Shown one piece after another: positions 1 to 6,942 of a stretch of DNA of 64,000 nt. The notes under the pieces are model-generated. The model ran no database searches and had not been told where the DNA came from. It saw nothing but the letters and a program-made list of their open reading frames with translations. Source of the stretch: CAZEJS01 sp964512645 (GTDB lineage Bacteria; Actinomycetota; Geothermincolia; Fen-727; Anoxymicrobiaceae); the NCBI GenBank assembly GCA_964512645.1, contig CAZEJS010000007.1:30336-94335 (forward strand). Reading direction: 5' to 3'. Numbering within the stretch: the stretch's first letter is position 1; each line of letters begins with the position of its first letter. The position numbers and the translations under genes were made by a program.

Positions 1-633
1 ATAGAGGCTGTGAAGCCGCGGAAGGCGTGGATCTGCGGGGCGCTCAAGCGGGCCGCCCTGGCCGGGGAAGCGTTCGTCCTCGACGGGGAGTCCTCGGCCT
101 GCCCCGGCGGTTCCTGGCACTGCGGCCTCTCGGAGCCCCCCGCAGGACCGGCCAGGCGGGCGTTGCAGCAGTTCCTCACCAGGGGCGAGAAGCTGACCGC
201 GTCCATAACTTCGTTTCACAGGATGCAGGGCCTCGGTTCGCCGCCTCCAACCGGCCTCGCCGAGCGAATTTACATCGGACCGCTGGCGGAGGCGCCGGTC
301 CGCCCGGACCTGGTGGTGTTCCTGTGCACCGCGGATGAGGCGTGCAGGCTGGTGACGCTCGACCATTACTGGGACGGGGTCCCCATCCACGCCGAGCTAA
401 CCGGCTCGCTTTGCCACGCCGCCGTCGGCTACCCGATAGCGACCGGGCGCACGAACCTGACGCTGGGGGACTGGACCGCCCGGCGGACGCAGAAGTACCC
501 CCCCGACGTGATGATTCTCTCTGTGCCTTACGAGAGGATGGACAACCTGGAGGCCGCCGTGCCGGAATGCTCGGCGGGCACCGCGGAGGTGGAGACGCCC
601 CCGGGGTTCAGGGCTCCGGCCGCCGGGGACTGA
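1..633 (+). CDS. DUF169 family protein, 5' end outside window
   Basis: The frame is open from the first base of the window, so the gene starts upstream; a GTG at position 10 is in frame but is probably internal. The visible 200-odd residues resemble the DUF169/COG2043 family: a Cys-rich opening (ICGALKRA, then SACPGGSWHCGL), a central PDLVVFLCTADEACRL strand and the block CHAAVGYPIATGRTNLTLG. Family members are about 230-260 residues long, so only a short N-terminal piece is missing. The family is found mostly in anaerobes and its function is not established; the conserved cysteines suggest metal binding (inference). The 3' end overlaps the convergent hydrolase gene by 26 bp. Confidence 0.75.
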   Translation: MEAVKPRKAWICGALKRAALAGEAFVLDGESSACPGGSWHCGLSEPPAGPARRALQQFLTRGEKLTASITSFHRMQGLGSPPPTGLAERIYIGPLAEAPVRPDLVVFLCTADEACRLVTLDHYWDGVPIHAELTGSLCHAAVGYPIATGRTNLTLGDWTARRTQKYPPDVMILSVPYERMDNLEAAVPECSAGTAEVETPPGFRAPAAGD

Positions 634-1447
634 GCCGCTCGGGCCCGAAACCCCGCCGCTCCAGCCACCCGGCCATCGCCTTCGTCGATTCCGCAGGCAC
701 GGTATGGGTACAGCAGTGTCCCCCGCCTTCCACCAGGACCAGCTCGGCGTCCCTGATGCGTCCTGCCAGTTGGACCGCGCTCTCGGGGCCCACCAGCCTG
801 TCCTCGGTGCCCCTCAACACGAGCGCCGGCACGTCTATCCTGCTGAGAAGATCGGTGTAGCGCCCCTTCGCAACCGCTATGAACCTGTCCAGGAACGCCG
901 CCGGGCCACATTCGGCCCCGTGCTCGAACAGGTAATCGATGAGCCTCTCGTTGCCCGGTGACGGGTCCATCACGAACCCGCGGTGCCGCCCGACCCAGCG
1001 CAGCAGGCCGCGGCGGCGGCTGTCGGACAGGAACGGGAGAAACGCGAGCTGGTGCGCAAGCGTCGCCACGGTGAAGGCGTTGAACCCGAAACCTCCCCTC
1101 CTGCCCCTGTCCATGGTGTTGCACAGCACGATGCCCGCCACCCGCTCAGGGTTGTGGATCGCCATGTGCTGGGCGACCATGCCGCCCATCGACTCCCCGA
1201 CCACCACCGCGCTCTCTATGCCCAGCTCGTCCATGATCCCCACGGTGCAGGCGGCGTACTCAGCGATGGTGCTCCGCAGCGAGGGGCGGCGCACCGCGAG
1301 GTCGCAGGATACGACGCGGTAGGAGGAGGCAAGCTCTTCCACCTGGGGGCGCCAGAACTCGCGCGAGCCTTCCATTCCCGGCATCATTACCAGTGGAAAC
1401 CCCTCACCGGCATCTATATAGCGGGCCTTTCTCGAAGTGACCGACAT
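608..1447 (-). CDS. alpha/beta-fold hydrolase
   Basis: About 279 residues. The nucleophile elbow GESMGGM lies about one third into the protein, the acid loop GTEDRLV and the catalytic histidine GGGHCC follow near the C-terminus, so Ser-Asp-His are all present. The oxyanion region PLVMMPGMEGS is near the N-terminus. The frame is open upstream for 26 more codons, but the ATG at 1447 has GGAGGAAG just before it and gives the normal family length. Probably a cytosolic esterase, lactonase or C-C hydrolase; the substrate cannot be told. No signal peptide. It stands alone between a convergent DUF169 gene and a divergent hypothetical gene. Confidence 0.8.
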   Translation of the reverse strand: MSVTSRKARYIDAGEGFPLVMMPGMEGSREFWRPQVEELASSYRVVSCDLAVRRPSLRSTIAEYAACTVGIMDELGIESAVVVGESMGGMVAQHMAIHNPERVAGIVLCNTMDRGRRGGFGFNAFTVATLAHQLAFLPFLSDSRRRGLLRWVGRHRGFVMDPSPGNERLIDYLFEHGAECGPAAFLDRFIAVAKGRYTDLLSRIDVPALVLRGTEDRLVGPESAVQLAGRIRDAELVLVEGGGHCCTHTVPAESTKAMAGWLERRGFGPERLSPRRPEP

Positions 1448-1524
1448 CGCTTCCTCCTTCCTCCACCGGCCCGATGAATACGACATCAGAACGAACCGTG
1501 GCGGGCGCGCTCCGCCGTGCTTCA

Positions 1525-1553
1525 TTGCCGCACCCGGCGGCTTGGCTTATAAT
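1525..1553 (+). promoter_or_regulatory. sigma-70 type promoter
   Basis: TTGCCG (1525-1530), a 17-bp spacer and a perfect TATAAT (1548-1553). It would drive the hypothetical gene starting at 1666 with a leader of about 105 nt. Seen in sequence; activity is inferred. Confidence 0.6.
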
Positions 1554-1665
1554 CGTATCCCTTCGCCGGGCGAGGGCGCTAACTCATCGGGGACAACAAC
1601 CGGAGCCGTACGCAGGGCGCGCCGCGCCCGGGTGGGTTACCCACTGGCTGCGACAGGTTGAAGTG

Positions 1666-2517
1666 ATGCCGAAGGACGACAGTGGCCGTAAGGCCCGGAA
1701 CGTACCGGCGGCGGTCGACAAGCGCGTACCGCCGCCGTTTCTCGCTCGGCGCGGCGGCAGGATGGCGCCCGGGCGCTGGTGGAGAGGGCTGACCCCGAAA
1801 GGAAAGCTGGGGCTATCGGCGTCTCTGCTGCTGGCGGTGGCGCTCGTCATCGCCCTGTCCGCCGGCCTGACCGGCGACCCGGCGCGGCGCGCCGAACCCC
1901 CGGTGCCGAAGCCGGTGTCGCTATCCTCCATCCCCGCCGGCAGTGCCCGGATGGAGATGGCCGCGCTGGCGGCGGGGCTCGCCTTCACCCTGCGGGAGGT
2001 CTCCAGGACCTCCCTGGAGCTGCGGGAGGAACTCGACTCCACTTACGGCGGGTCGCCAGGCGCCTCCGGCGCCTCGCCCGGCGGGAGGCGGACGTCGTTC
2101 CCGCCGCGCGGTGAGGCTGCCGGCCGTCTCCTGGCTTCGCTGGAGGTCCTTGCCGACGGCTCCGACGGCGCCGTCCCGTCCACCGGCGACTCGCCGCGCT
2201 CCGTCGCGGCGGCGCGTTACCTGGAGCGCTACCGCCGTTACGCCGGACGCCTCGCCTCCATCAGGGCCGCGCTGGAGGAAGTTCCCGCTGCCACCCGGCC
2301 CGGCCGGTCGGCAAGATCGGCGCTGGCGGGAGCGGCCGACGAACTCCTGAGGGATGTCTCCGCGGTGGCCGACGGTCTCGAGCGCCTCGGGGACGACCCC
2401 GGGCAGGACCGGGAGATCGCGCTGGGGATATCGGCCGCCCTGGGGCGCCTGGCGTCCTCGGAGGCCAGGGTGCTGCAACTCCTGGAAGAACTGGGCGGCG
2501 GGGGCCCCCACGATTGA
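1666..2517 (+). CDS. hypothetical protein with one membrane anchor
   Basis: About 283 residues and not recognised. A basic, Pro/Arg-rich N-terminal stretch of about 45 residues precedes a single hydrophobic segment (LGLSASLLLAVALVIALSAG), after which everything is probably outside the membrane. The external part is rich in Ala, Arg and Glu and predicted helical (for example LELREELDS, LERYRRYAGRLASIRAALEE), with Pro/Ser/Gly linkers, suggesting a short helical bundle. The frame is open further upstream to 1474, but ATG 1666 gives the better protein and sits downstream of the promoter at 1525-1553. Its start has only a weak Shine-Dalgarno. Convergent with the short-chain dehydrogenase. Confidence 0.5.
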   Translation: MPKDDSGRKARNVPAAVDKRVPPPFLARRGGRMAPGRWWRGLTPKGKLGLSASLLLAVALVIALSAGLTGDPARRAEPPVPKPVSLSSIPAGSARMEMAALAAGLAFTLREVSRTSLELREELDSTYGGSPGASGASPGGRRTSFPPRGEAAGRLLASLEVLADGSDGAVPSTGDSPRSVAAARYLERYRRYAGRLASIRAALEEVPAATRPGRSARSALAGAADELLRDVSAVADGLERLGDDPGQDREIALGISAALGRLASSEARVLQLLEELGGGGPHD

Positions 2518-2556
2518 GCCGCGGGCGCGGGGAGCGCGCCAGGCCCCTCCGGGAGG

Positions 2557-3378
2557 TCAGCGACCGCCGCTCCGGACCTTCTTTATCAGCCTGTCGAAAT
2601 AGAGGTCCACGAAGCGGGGCGAAATCCCGTTGAGGCGGTACAGGAGGCGGGTGTCGAACCCTCCTATCACCATGAATCGGCCTTTCTTGAACCCCCGCAT
2701 GAACACCGCGGCGATCTCGTCGGCGGTCATCAGCCCCGCGCTTTCCGCCAGCGCGTCGCACTCGGGCGGCCTGGTGATCAGCTCCTGGGCGTGCCCCGGG
2801 GTATCCACGTCCGGCGGACACAGGACGGTCACCTGGAGACCCCGGTCCTTCAGCTCCTGCCGCACCGCTTCGGCGAGAGAAAGAACCGCGGCCTTGGTGG
2901 GCGAGTAGCTCGAGTACCCGAAAATGCCCTTGATGCCCGCCGCCGAAGAGACGAACACCACCGCACTGGTGCGGTTCGCCAGGAGGTACGGCAGCGCGGC
3001 CTTGGTGGTGAAGACCGACCCGAGGTAGTTGGTGCGGTCGGTCCTCTCGAACACCTCGGCGTCCTGGGTCTCGAAGTAGTCCGGTATGTAGATGCCGGCG
3101 TTGTTCACCACCACGTCGATGCCGCCGTTCTCCGCGGCGATGCTCTCGACCACGCCGGTGATCCCCCGCATGTCGCCGACGTCACCGGGATAACCCCGTA
3201 CCGAGCGGCCCGGGCTGGCGTGCTTCTCCAGGCCGTCCGCCGCGGCGCGGAGCCTCTCCGCGTTCCTCGCCACTAGGAAGACGTTCGAGCCTTCGGCGAG
3301 AAAGGCCCGGGCTATCGCCTCCCCAATCCCGCACGAGGCGCCGGTTACCACGACATTCCTGCCGTCAAGGTCCTTCAT
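2557..3378 (-). CDS. short-chain dehydrogenase/reductase (SDR)
   Basis: 273 residues, the usual classical SDR length. The Rossmann nucleotide motif is TGASCGIGEA near residue 12, NNAG follows near residue 92, the catalytic Ser is in VFVSSAAG and the Tyr/Lys pair in YSPTK. An Asp or basic selectivity residue after beta-2 is not obvious, but ARNAERL suggests NADP(H) preference (inference). It reduces or oxidises a carbonyl/alcohol in the cytosol; the C-terminal PRFVDLYFDRLIKKV resembles SDRs acting on lipid or steroid-like substrates. ATG at 3378 follows GGAGGAGAG. It is a single-gene unit beside the tRNA-Asn island. Confidence 0.85.
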   Translation of the reverse strand: MKDLDGRNVVVTGASCGIGEAIARAFLAEGSNVFLVARNAERLRAAADGLEKHASPGRSVRGYPGDVGDMRGITGVVESIAAENGGIDVVVNNAGIYIPDYFETQDAEVFERTDRTNYLGSVFTTKAALPYLLANRTSAVVFVSSAAGIKGIFGYSSYSPTKAAVLSLAEAVRQELKDRGLQVTVLCPPDVDTPGHAQELITRPPECDALAESAGLMTADEIAAVFMRGFKKGRFMVIGGFDTRLLYRLNGISPRFVDLYFDRLIKKVRSGGR

Positions 3379-3546
3379 CTCTCCTCCGTTCCGGCCGCGT
3401 AACCGCCTGGCTGCAGTCTACACTCTGAAACCCCCCAGATTATATTCCAGAGGGGCGCCGGCGGCGCGGCGTATCGCCGCCCAACGGCCGCTGTCCCAGG
3501 ATACCGGAAGACGTTCGTTGATGGTTGGAAGGAGGACTCTTCGGTG

Positions 3547-3861
3547 AATTGGCTCCCCGCCGTAAAAGACGCGTACAGACCGTATTCCGAACAGAAAATG
3601 GGCGAGAAGCGGCGTTTGCTGCAAACAGTATTCTCGAACTGCGCCTGGGCAGACGGAAAACAGGCTCCCATGTATCAAAGACCCTTTGATTCACTCGTAA
3701 TAACCAACCTGGTCTTCCGGGTGAACGTAGAAGCGGAAGAGGAAGTATCTGGCTTCCGTCCGAGTTGGCTCCCCATCGTGGACGTATTTCGAACTTTTCT
3801 TACCGGTGATGATATCTCTTTGGCGGACGTCGACCAACTGCTGTCTTCAGCTACCTCATGA
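3547..3861 (+). pseudogene. C-terminal remnant of a large serine recombinase
   Basis: The reading frame encodes DAYRPYSEQKMGEKRRLL, then VFSNCAWADGK and YQRPFDSLVIT, matching the extreme C-terminus of zinc-ribbon serine recombinases (family consensus EKRRLLNFLLSN, then PFDxL). The catalytic resolvase domain, about 400 residues, is missing. The frame runs straight through the 30-bp repeat at 3745-3774 (SGFRPSWLP), as expected when a recombinase gene ends at its own attachment site. The rest of the gene-free stretch 3379-3998 shows no other recognisable gene: 3379-3546 is SDR leader plus unknown sequence and 3862-3998 is lower-GC sequence of unknown origin. Confidence 0.6.
3745..3774 (+). repeat. 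left copy of tRNA-Asn 3'-end direct repeat (att-like)
   Basis: 30 bp, identical at 29 positions to 6472-6501; the single difference is at 3764 against 6491. The last nine bases are the complement of the tRNA-Asn 3' end including CCA. This is what integration at a tRNA 3' end leaves behind. Confidence 0.75.
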
Positions 3862-3998
3862 TAGACATTCGGCATTATCCCATCGGCAGGATTCCTCACT
3901 ACGCCCTCGATCCTCGAGTCGTAATATAGCAATAGGGGTTTGGGTCGGAGAACCGACACAATCTTTTGTACGCGGATGGAAGAATGGATAAACGTGCG

Positions 3999-5042
3999 TT
4001 AATCGGTCCTCTTCCACCTGGCGCCGCGACCACGCCCGGTCAACGTCACACGGCCATCAGCTTTCATCTGTTGCAATACCCTCTTGATGAGCTGTTCGCT
4101 GACCGACGGCAGTTTCGCCCTGATGTCCGAGAGGGAGAACTCCCCCTCCGTCTGTGTTATCGCTTCACGAGCCAATTCCGTCTTACCGCCTCCAGCTTTT
4201 CTCGACTCAACGGCTTCGGAGAACTCGCGGTAGGCGCTTTTCACAACGGACAGGAAGAAGTTCCACCACGGAACGATGTCGTGAACTGAATCATGCCAGC
4301 CCTGAGAACTGTCGTGGAGACTGCTATAGTAACGCTCCCGCCTTTCTTCGATCAATCTCTCCAGACTGACATACCTCGCTACGGCGAATCCGTTTCTTTC
4401 CAGGAGCAGCGTTGTCATTAGGCGCGAGACCCTCCCGTTTCCATCCCTGAAGGGATGTATGCAGAGAAAGTCGAGCAGAAATGCGCCGATGAGCAGAAGT
4501 TCCGGAAGGTGTCCCTTCAGATGCGCCTCATCGTAATCTCTGCACAGTCCTTTGATGGCTCCTGGGGTCTCTTTCGCGCTGGTCGGCACGAAACGAACGA
4601 TCCGTTCGCCATCCGGTCTGATCTCAATGATCTCGTTGTCCCTGGTCTTCCACTCACCGGCGTCGCCTGACATGCCGCCCTGAGCGAATGTGTGCAGCTT
4701 CAGAATAGTCTTCGGGGACACCTCGATGGGTGAACGGCTCGTGAATATCCAGTCCAGCGCCTTCTTGTATCCGGAGATCTCCTCCTCAGGTCTGTCCTGC
4801 GGACGCGCTCGCCCCAGGACCAGAGGGCGGAGACGACTTGCGTCGACGGTAACACCCTCAATCCTGTTGGAGGATTCCACACTCTGAACGATTGCCTGGT
4901 CCCGCAGCGCCTTGAGCACCTCGGGCTTCTGCCTCGTCCAGAGGTCCTGCTTGCCGCGCGCTTCCATGCACGAGGCGAGGAGCCAACTGGTCTCCAGAGG
5001 CATCGACATTTCGGCCAATCGTTGGTCTCCGAATGAGGGCAT
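3999..5042 (-). CDS. Fic family protein (probable AMP transferase)
   Basis: 347 residues. The Fic active-site motif HPFRDGNGR is complete at residues 196-204, with the catalytic His. A probable inhibitory motif SSNRIEG at residues 57-63, with Glu62, fits the (S/T)xxxE(G/N) helix placed N-terminal to the Fic core (class II), which blocks ATP binding. A C-terminal winged-helix-like segment (about 270-347, SLSDIRAKL, VLQQMKADGRV) may bind DNA or the target. Family role: transfer of AMP or another nucleotide group to a protein hydroxyl. ATG 5042 follows AAGGAGG; a GTG just before it is also possible. It is island cargo, with palindromic operators upstream. Confidence 0.85.
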   Translation of the reverse strand: MPSFGDQRLAEMSMPLETSWLLASCMEARGKQDLWTRQKPEVLKALRDQAIVQSVESSNRIEGVTVDASRLRPLVLGRARPQDRPEEEISGYKKALDWIFTSRSPIEVSPKTILKLHTFAQGGMSGDAGEWKTRDNEIIEIRPDGERIVRFVPTSAKETPGAIKGLCRDYDEAHLKGHLPELLLIGAFLLDFLCIHPFRDGNGRVSRLMTTLLLERNGFAVARYVSLERLIEERRERYYSSLHDSSQGWHDSVHDIVPWWNFFLSVVKSAYREFSEAVESRKAGGGKTELAREAITQTEGEFSLSDIRAKLPSVSEQLIKRVLQQMKADGRVTLTGRGRGARWKRTD

Positions 5043-5060
5043 CACTCCTCCTTGTAGGTG

Positions 5061-5097
5061 TAGCTTAATAATAGCTTATTAATGGCTAATTAGCCAT
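5061..5097 (-). promoter_or_regulatory. palindromic operator region upstream of the Fic gene
   Basis: Two abutting dyads in very AT-rich DNA: TTAATAA-TAGC-TTATTAA (5065-5082) and the perfect 16-bp palindrome ATGGCTAATTAGCCAT (5082-5097). TAGCTTA is also directly repeated at 5061 and 5072, 11 bp apart. It lies 20-55 bp upstream of the Fic start and so is a plausible repressor site, perhaps for the Fic protein's own winged-helix part (inference). Confidence 0.5.
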
Positions 5098-5216
5098 ATG
5101 CATTGGGTTGGCAAGACAGTGGATGATTGACTTTCTGTACGCTCTGATATCGGAGGACCGACCCGTTTTAACCCCCACAGGCTTGAGGGGACTGTCAGGC
5201 TTAAGGGAATCCCCAG

Positions 5217-5444
5217 CTACAGCGCGCTGAGGAACTCCTCGACCGAGACACCGGCCTGACGAAGGATGCCACGAATCGTACCGATCGCGAGTTCACTATG
5301 CAGAGGGACGACGCAGCCAACTGCACCGCTGGCGGTGGTCTTCTTCAGTACGACGTGGCTGCCACGTTGACGAATCTGGACGAATCCCAGCTTCTCCAGG
5401 GCCTTGACGGCATCGCTGCCCGAAACCCGGCGAAGTCTAGGCAT
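5217..5444 (-). CDS. hicA: HicA-type mRNA interferase toxin
   Basis: 75 residues, the standard HicA (YcfA-like) size. The dsRBD-like fold is recognisable from VKALEKLGFVQIRQRGSH with the catalytic histidine in GSHVVLKK, followed by the strand CVVPLHSELAIGTIRGILRQ and the terminal helix. HicA cleaves mRNA in the cytosol independently of or at ribosomes and is neutralised by HicB. The start overlaps the last 8 bp of hicB, so the pair is co-translated with the antitoxin first. Downstream, 5155-5216 holds no gene. Confidence 0.85.
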   Translation of the reverse strand: MPRLRRVSGSDAVKALEKLGFVQIRQRGSHVVLKKTTASGAVGCVVPLHSELAIGTIRGILRQAGVSVEEFLSAL

Positions 5445-5646
5445 GTGTTATCTCGAAAGTGGTTACGAGAGGATGGGCCGTCTCCGGGGAAGGGAACTCC
5501 TCAAGGTAAAGCTCCGTCGCTTCCTTCAGATTGAGGATTGCCTCGTCTATTGACTTGCCCTGACTTACCGTACCGACCTCGGGGCATTCGGCGACATACA
5601 GGTCGTCGTCTTTGAACAACACAGCTGTGAAAGTCCTTGCTGTCAT
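5437..5646 (-). CDS. hicB: HicB-type antitoxin
   Basis: 69 residues. TARTFTAVLFKDDDLYVAEC, PEVGTVSQGKSIDEAILNLKE and LYLEEF form the partial RNase H fold of HicB/UPF0150 antitoxins. There is no C-terminal helix-turn-helix or ribbon-helix-helix, so this is the short form. ATG 5646 follows GGAGGTAAC; six extra in-frame upstream codons lack this spacing. It sits first in the pair and overlaps hicA. A 9-bp inverted repeat brackets its start codon and Shine-Dalgarno (5640-5690). Confidence 0.85.
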   Translation of the reverse strand: MTARTFTAVLFKDDDLYVAECPEVGTVSQGKSIDEAILNLKEATELYLEEFPSPETAHPLVTTFEITHA

Positions 5647-5690
5647 TATTGTTACCTCCTTCAATTCATTCTACGTCACTGTAATGACAG
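5640..5690 (-). promoter_or_regulatory. inverted repeat around the hicB start
   Basis: CTGTCATTA at 5640-5648 and its exact complement TAATGACAG at 5682-5690, 33 bp apart, bracket the hicB Shine-Dalgarno and start codon. It could be a two-site operator or an RNA hairpin; which one cannot be told. The remainder of the gap up to 5937 has only the hairpin at 5788-5834. Confidence 0.35.
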
Positions 5691-5787
5691 AGGACAGGGA
5701 AGGGTAGTTGAGTCCACAAGCCGCAGTCCTTTCCCTCTCTCCAGGACGAGGTTCGGCTCAAGACTACACCCTTGTGGTTTGGTCTGT

Positions 5788-5834
5788 CATGCTCCCGGAA
5801 GCAAGCCCGTAGGGCGAAGCGACGGGAGCATGAT
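5788..5834. repeat. 47-nt perfect-armed stem-loop
   Basis: Arms TCATGCTCCCG (5788-5798) and CGGGAGCATGA (5824-5834) are perfectly complementary; the loop contains a second small dyad, GCCC-GTA-GGGC. No T-run follows, so it is not a classical terminator. It looks like a dispersed palindromic repeat or the end of a mobile element, lying just beyond the transposase remnant. No second copy was seen in the window. Confidence 0.5.
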
Positions 5835-5937
5835 CGAATCCGTTTTCAGGCAGGCGTCACCCCCTCTCGCTCTGCCGGCGATCGCCGGCCGGCGATTCTC
5901 TCCTGTCCGTTATTCGATTCTTGTAAAGGCGGAGCCG

Positions 5938-6348
5938 TCAGGCGTTCGTCGGCCCGCCGGCAGGAGCCGGCTCGTCGTGGGGCCACCTCTGCGTGATGAG
6001 AGAGGACGCCTGCCCGGCGAGACCCGCCTCGTCCAGCCTCCCCGTCATCTTCATGAAGCCCCGGGAGAACTCGTCGTCGAGAGGCGACCATTCCTCGAGA
6101 TGGCCCATGTCAAGGTAGCGCCGATCCCAGTCCTCTGATTGCTCCATGGCGAGGGTAGCGACGAGCCTCCAACATGAAGCCTCGTTGGGGAAGATCCTCA
6201 CGACGCGCGTCCTTCTGCGTATCTCCTCGTTGAACCTCTCGAGAGCGTTGGTTGTCCTCAGGCGTACCCTGTGGGCCCCGGGGAAGCAGAAGACGGCGAG
6301 GCAGTCGACAATCTCCTCGTCCAGAGGCATAGGCTTTTTCTTGGCCAT
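5938..6348 (-). pseudogene. IS256/Mutator-family transposase, internally deleted
   Basis: 136 residues against about 400 in the family. The first 18 residues (MAKKKPMPLDEEIVDC) look like an authentic N-terminus behind a good ribosome site; then the frame jumps to the C-terminal domain: FPGAHRVRLRTTNALERFNE, IRRRTRVVRIFPNEAS and the W-rich tail. The DDE catalytic Asp residues are lost with the deleted middle; only the C-terminal part remains. The start at 6348 follows AAAGGAG placed in a hairpin. It cannot catalyse transposition. It is the right-hand part of the tRNA-Asn island. Confidence 0.85.
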
Positions 6349-6350
6349 CT

Positions 6351-6404
6351 CGCTCTCCTTTCGTTTGAGGCCAATAGGGATATCAACCTCAATCTTGGAG
6401 AGCG
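6351..6404 (-). promoter_or_regulatory. hairpin covering the transposase ribosome binding site
   Basis: On the minus strand CGCTCTCC plus TTGAGG pair with CCTCAA plus GGAGAGCG, giving an 8-bp outer and a 6-bp inner stem. The 3' arm contains the AAAGGAG ribosome site of the transposase frame at 6348. Such sequestration limits transposase translation from read-through transcripts in several IS families; here it is inferred from the fold. Confidence 0.45.
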
Positions 6405-6471
6405 ATGGCCTTTCAGGTCAAAGTGACCGCGGCGTCAGGAGGGGAATTTACAGAGCTTGGTGGACTCAATC

Positions 6472-6501
6472 GTATCTGGCTTCCGTCCGATTTGGCTCCC
6501 C
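6472..6501 (+). repeat. right copy of tRNA-Asn 3'-end direct repeat (att-like)
   Basis: Partner of 3745-3774 (29/30 identical). Positions 6493-6501 are the 3' terminal nine bases of tRNA-Asn including CCA, and 6472-6492 are the flanking DNA. This is the copy that keeps the tRNA intact. Confidence 0.75.
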
Positions 6502-6568
6502 GGGCAGGACTCGAACCTGCAACACACTGGTTAACAGCCAGTTGCTCTACCGATTGAGCTACCGGGGA
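6493..6568 (-). tRNA. tRNA-Asn(GTT), CCA encoded
   Basis: 76 nt with the encoded CCA (6493-6495). Acceptor stem TCCCCGG pairs with CCGGGGA; discriminator G; anticodon stem-loop ACTGG-CTGTTAA-CCAGT with GTT anticodon; T-loop GGTTCGAGTCC. It has its own promoter at 6595-6623 and serves as the integration target for the adjacent island. Confidence 0.97.
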
Positions 6569-6594
6569 GCGTTGATCCGTAGCAACGAAGTCCA

Positions 6595-6623
6595 ATTATA
6601 GTGAAGCCCGCCCCCGGGCGCAA
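6595..6623 (-). promoter_or_regulatory. tRNA-Asn promoter
   Basis: On the minus strand TTGCGC (6618-6623), a 17-bp spacer and a perfect TATAAT (6595-6600), 27 bp before the tRNA 5' end. The -35 box overlaps the terminator of the iron/oxygen block. Confidence 0.7.
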
Positions 6624-6646
6624 AACCAACGCTCCCGCGGGGGAGC
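6622..6646 (-). terminator. rho-independent terminator of the iron/oxygen block
   Basis: On the minus strand GCTCCC-loop-GGGAGC (6631-6646) is followed by GTTGGTTTT. It lies 15 bp beyond the stop codon of the last gene (6661) and would separate that block from tRNA-Asn. Confidence 0.65.
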
Positions 6647-6660
6647 CCCGGGCCGTGGCT

Positions 6661-6942
6661 TCAGGCCTCGGGCGCGCTCTCCGGGGGCTCCCCTTCACCG
6701 GCGGGGATGCCCGGGGACCTGCCTTCGGCCATGGCCGCCGCGCACTTGTCGGCGTACGGGCACCACTCCATGCAGCCGAGGTCCAGCCGGGGGTTGGGGA
6801 ACCGGAAGCCGCAGCCGGGACATTTCCTGGAGACGTCGTCCTTGAAGAACTCCACCGGCCCTCCGCAGACCGGGCACTCGGTCTCGAAGATGTCCTCCGG
6901 CTTCCAGAACAGGGTGTTCTGTCCCGGGCAGATGATATCCAT
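6661..6942 (-). CDS. zinc-ribbon/Cys-rich protein
   Basis: 93 residues, not assigned to a named family. A CPVCGG (about residue 23) and CPGCGF (41) pair forms a rubredoxin-like zinc knuckle, and a second Cys set follows in GCMEWCPYADKCAAA (57-67), which resembles the 'C-x4-C-x5-C' seen in small accessory proteins of anaerobes. The C-terminal tail is acidic and disordered. The start overlaps the ferredoxin stop by one base (TGATG), so it is co-translated. A redox or metal accessory role with the ferredoxin is an inference. Confidence 0.7.
   Translation of the reverse strand: MDIICPGQNTLFWKPEDIFETECPVCGGPVEFFKDDVSRKCPGCGFRFPNPRLDLGCMEWCPYADKCAAAMAEGRSPGIPAGEGEPPESAPEA

Larger units (their letters stand above)
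3775..6501. mobile_element. small genomic island at tRNA-Asn
   Basis: The segment between the two 30-bp repeats is 2.7 kb and contains only accessory genes: a Fic protein, a HicB/HicA toxin-antitoxin pair and a broken transposase. Base composition drops in its intergenic parts (for example the AT-rich 5060-5100). It lies on the 3' side of tRNA-Asn, and the recombinase remnant sits outside its left repeat. The simplest reading is tandem accretion: an older element brought the recombinase, a second insertion came between it and the tRNA, and both lost their mobility genes. No intact integrase is left, so it is probably fixed. Confidence 0.6.

Noticed and set aside
3675..3959. 94-codon minus-strand frame across the left att repeat
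   Set aside because: Opposite the recombinase tail, which has real family similarity.
5155..5216. Possible terminator after hicA
   Set aside because: Weak CCCC/GGGG pairing and no T-run.
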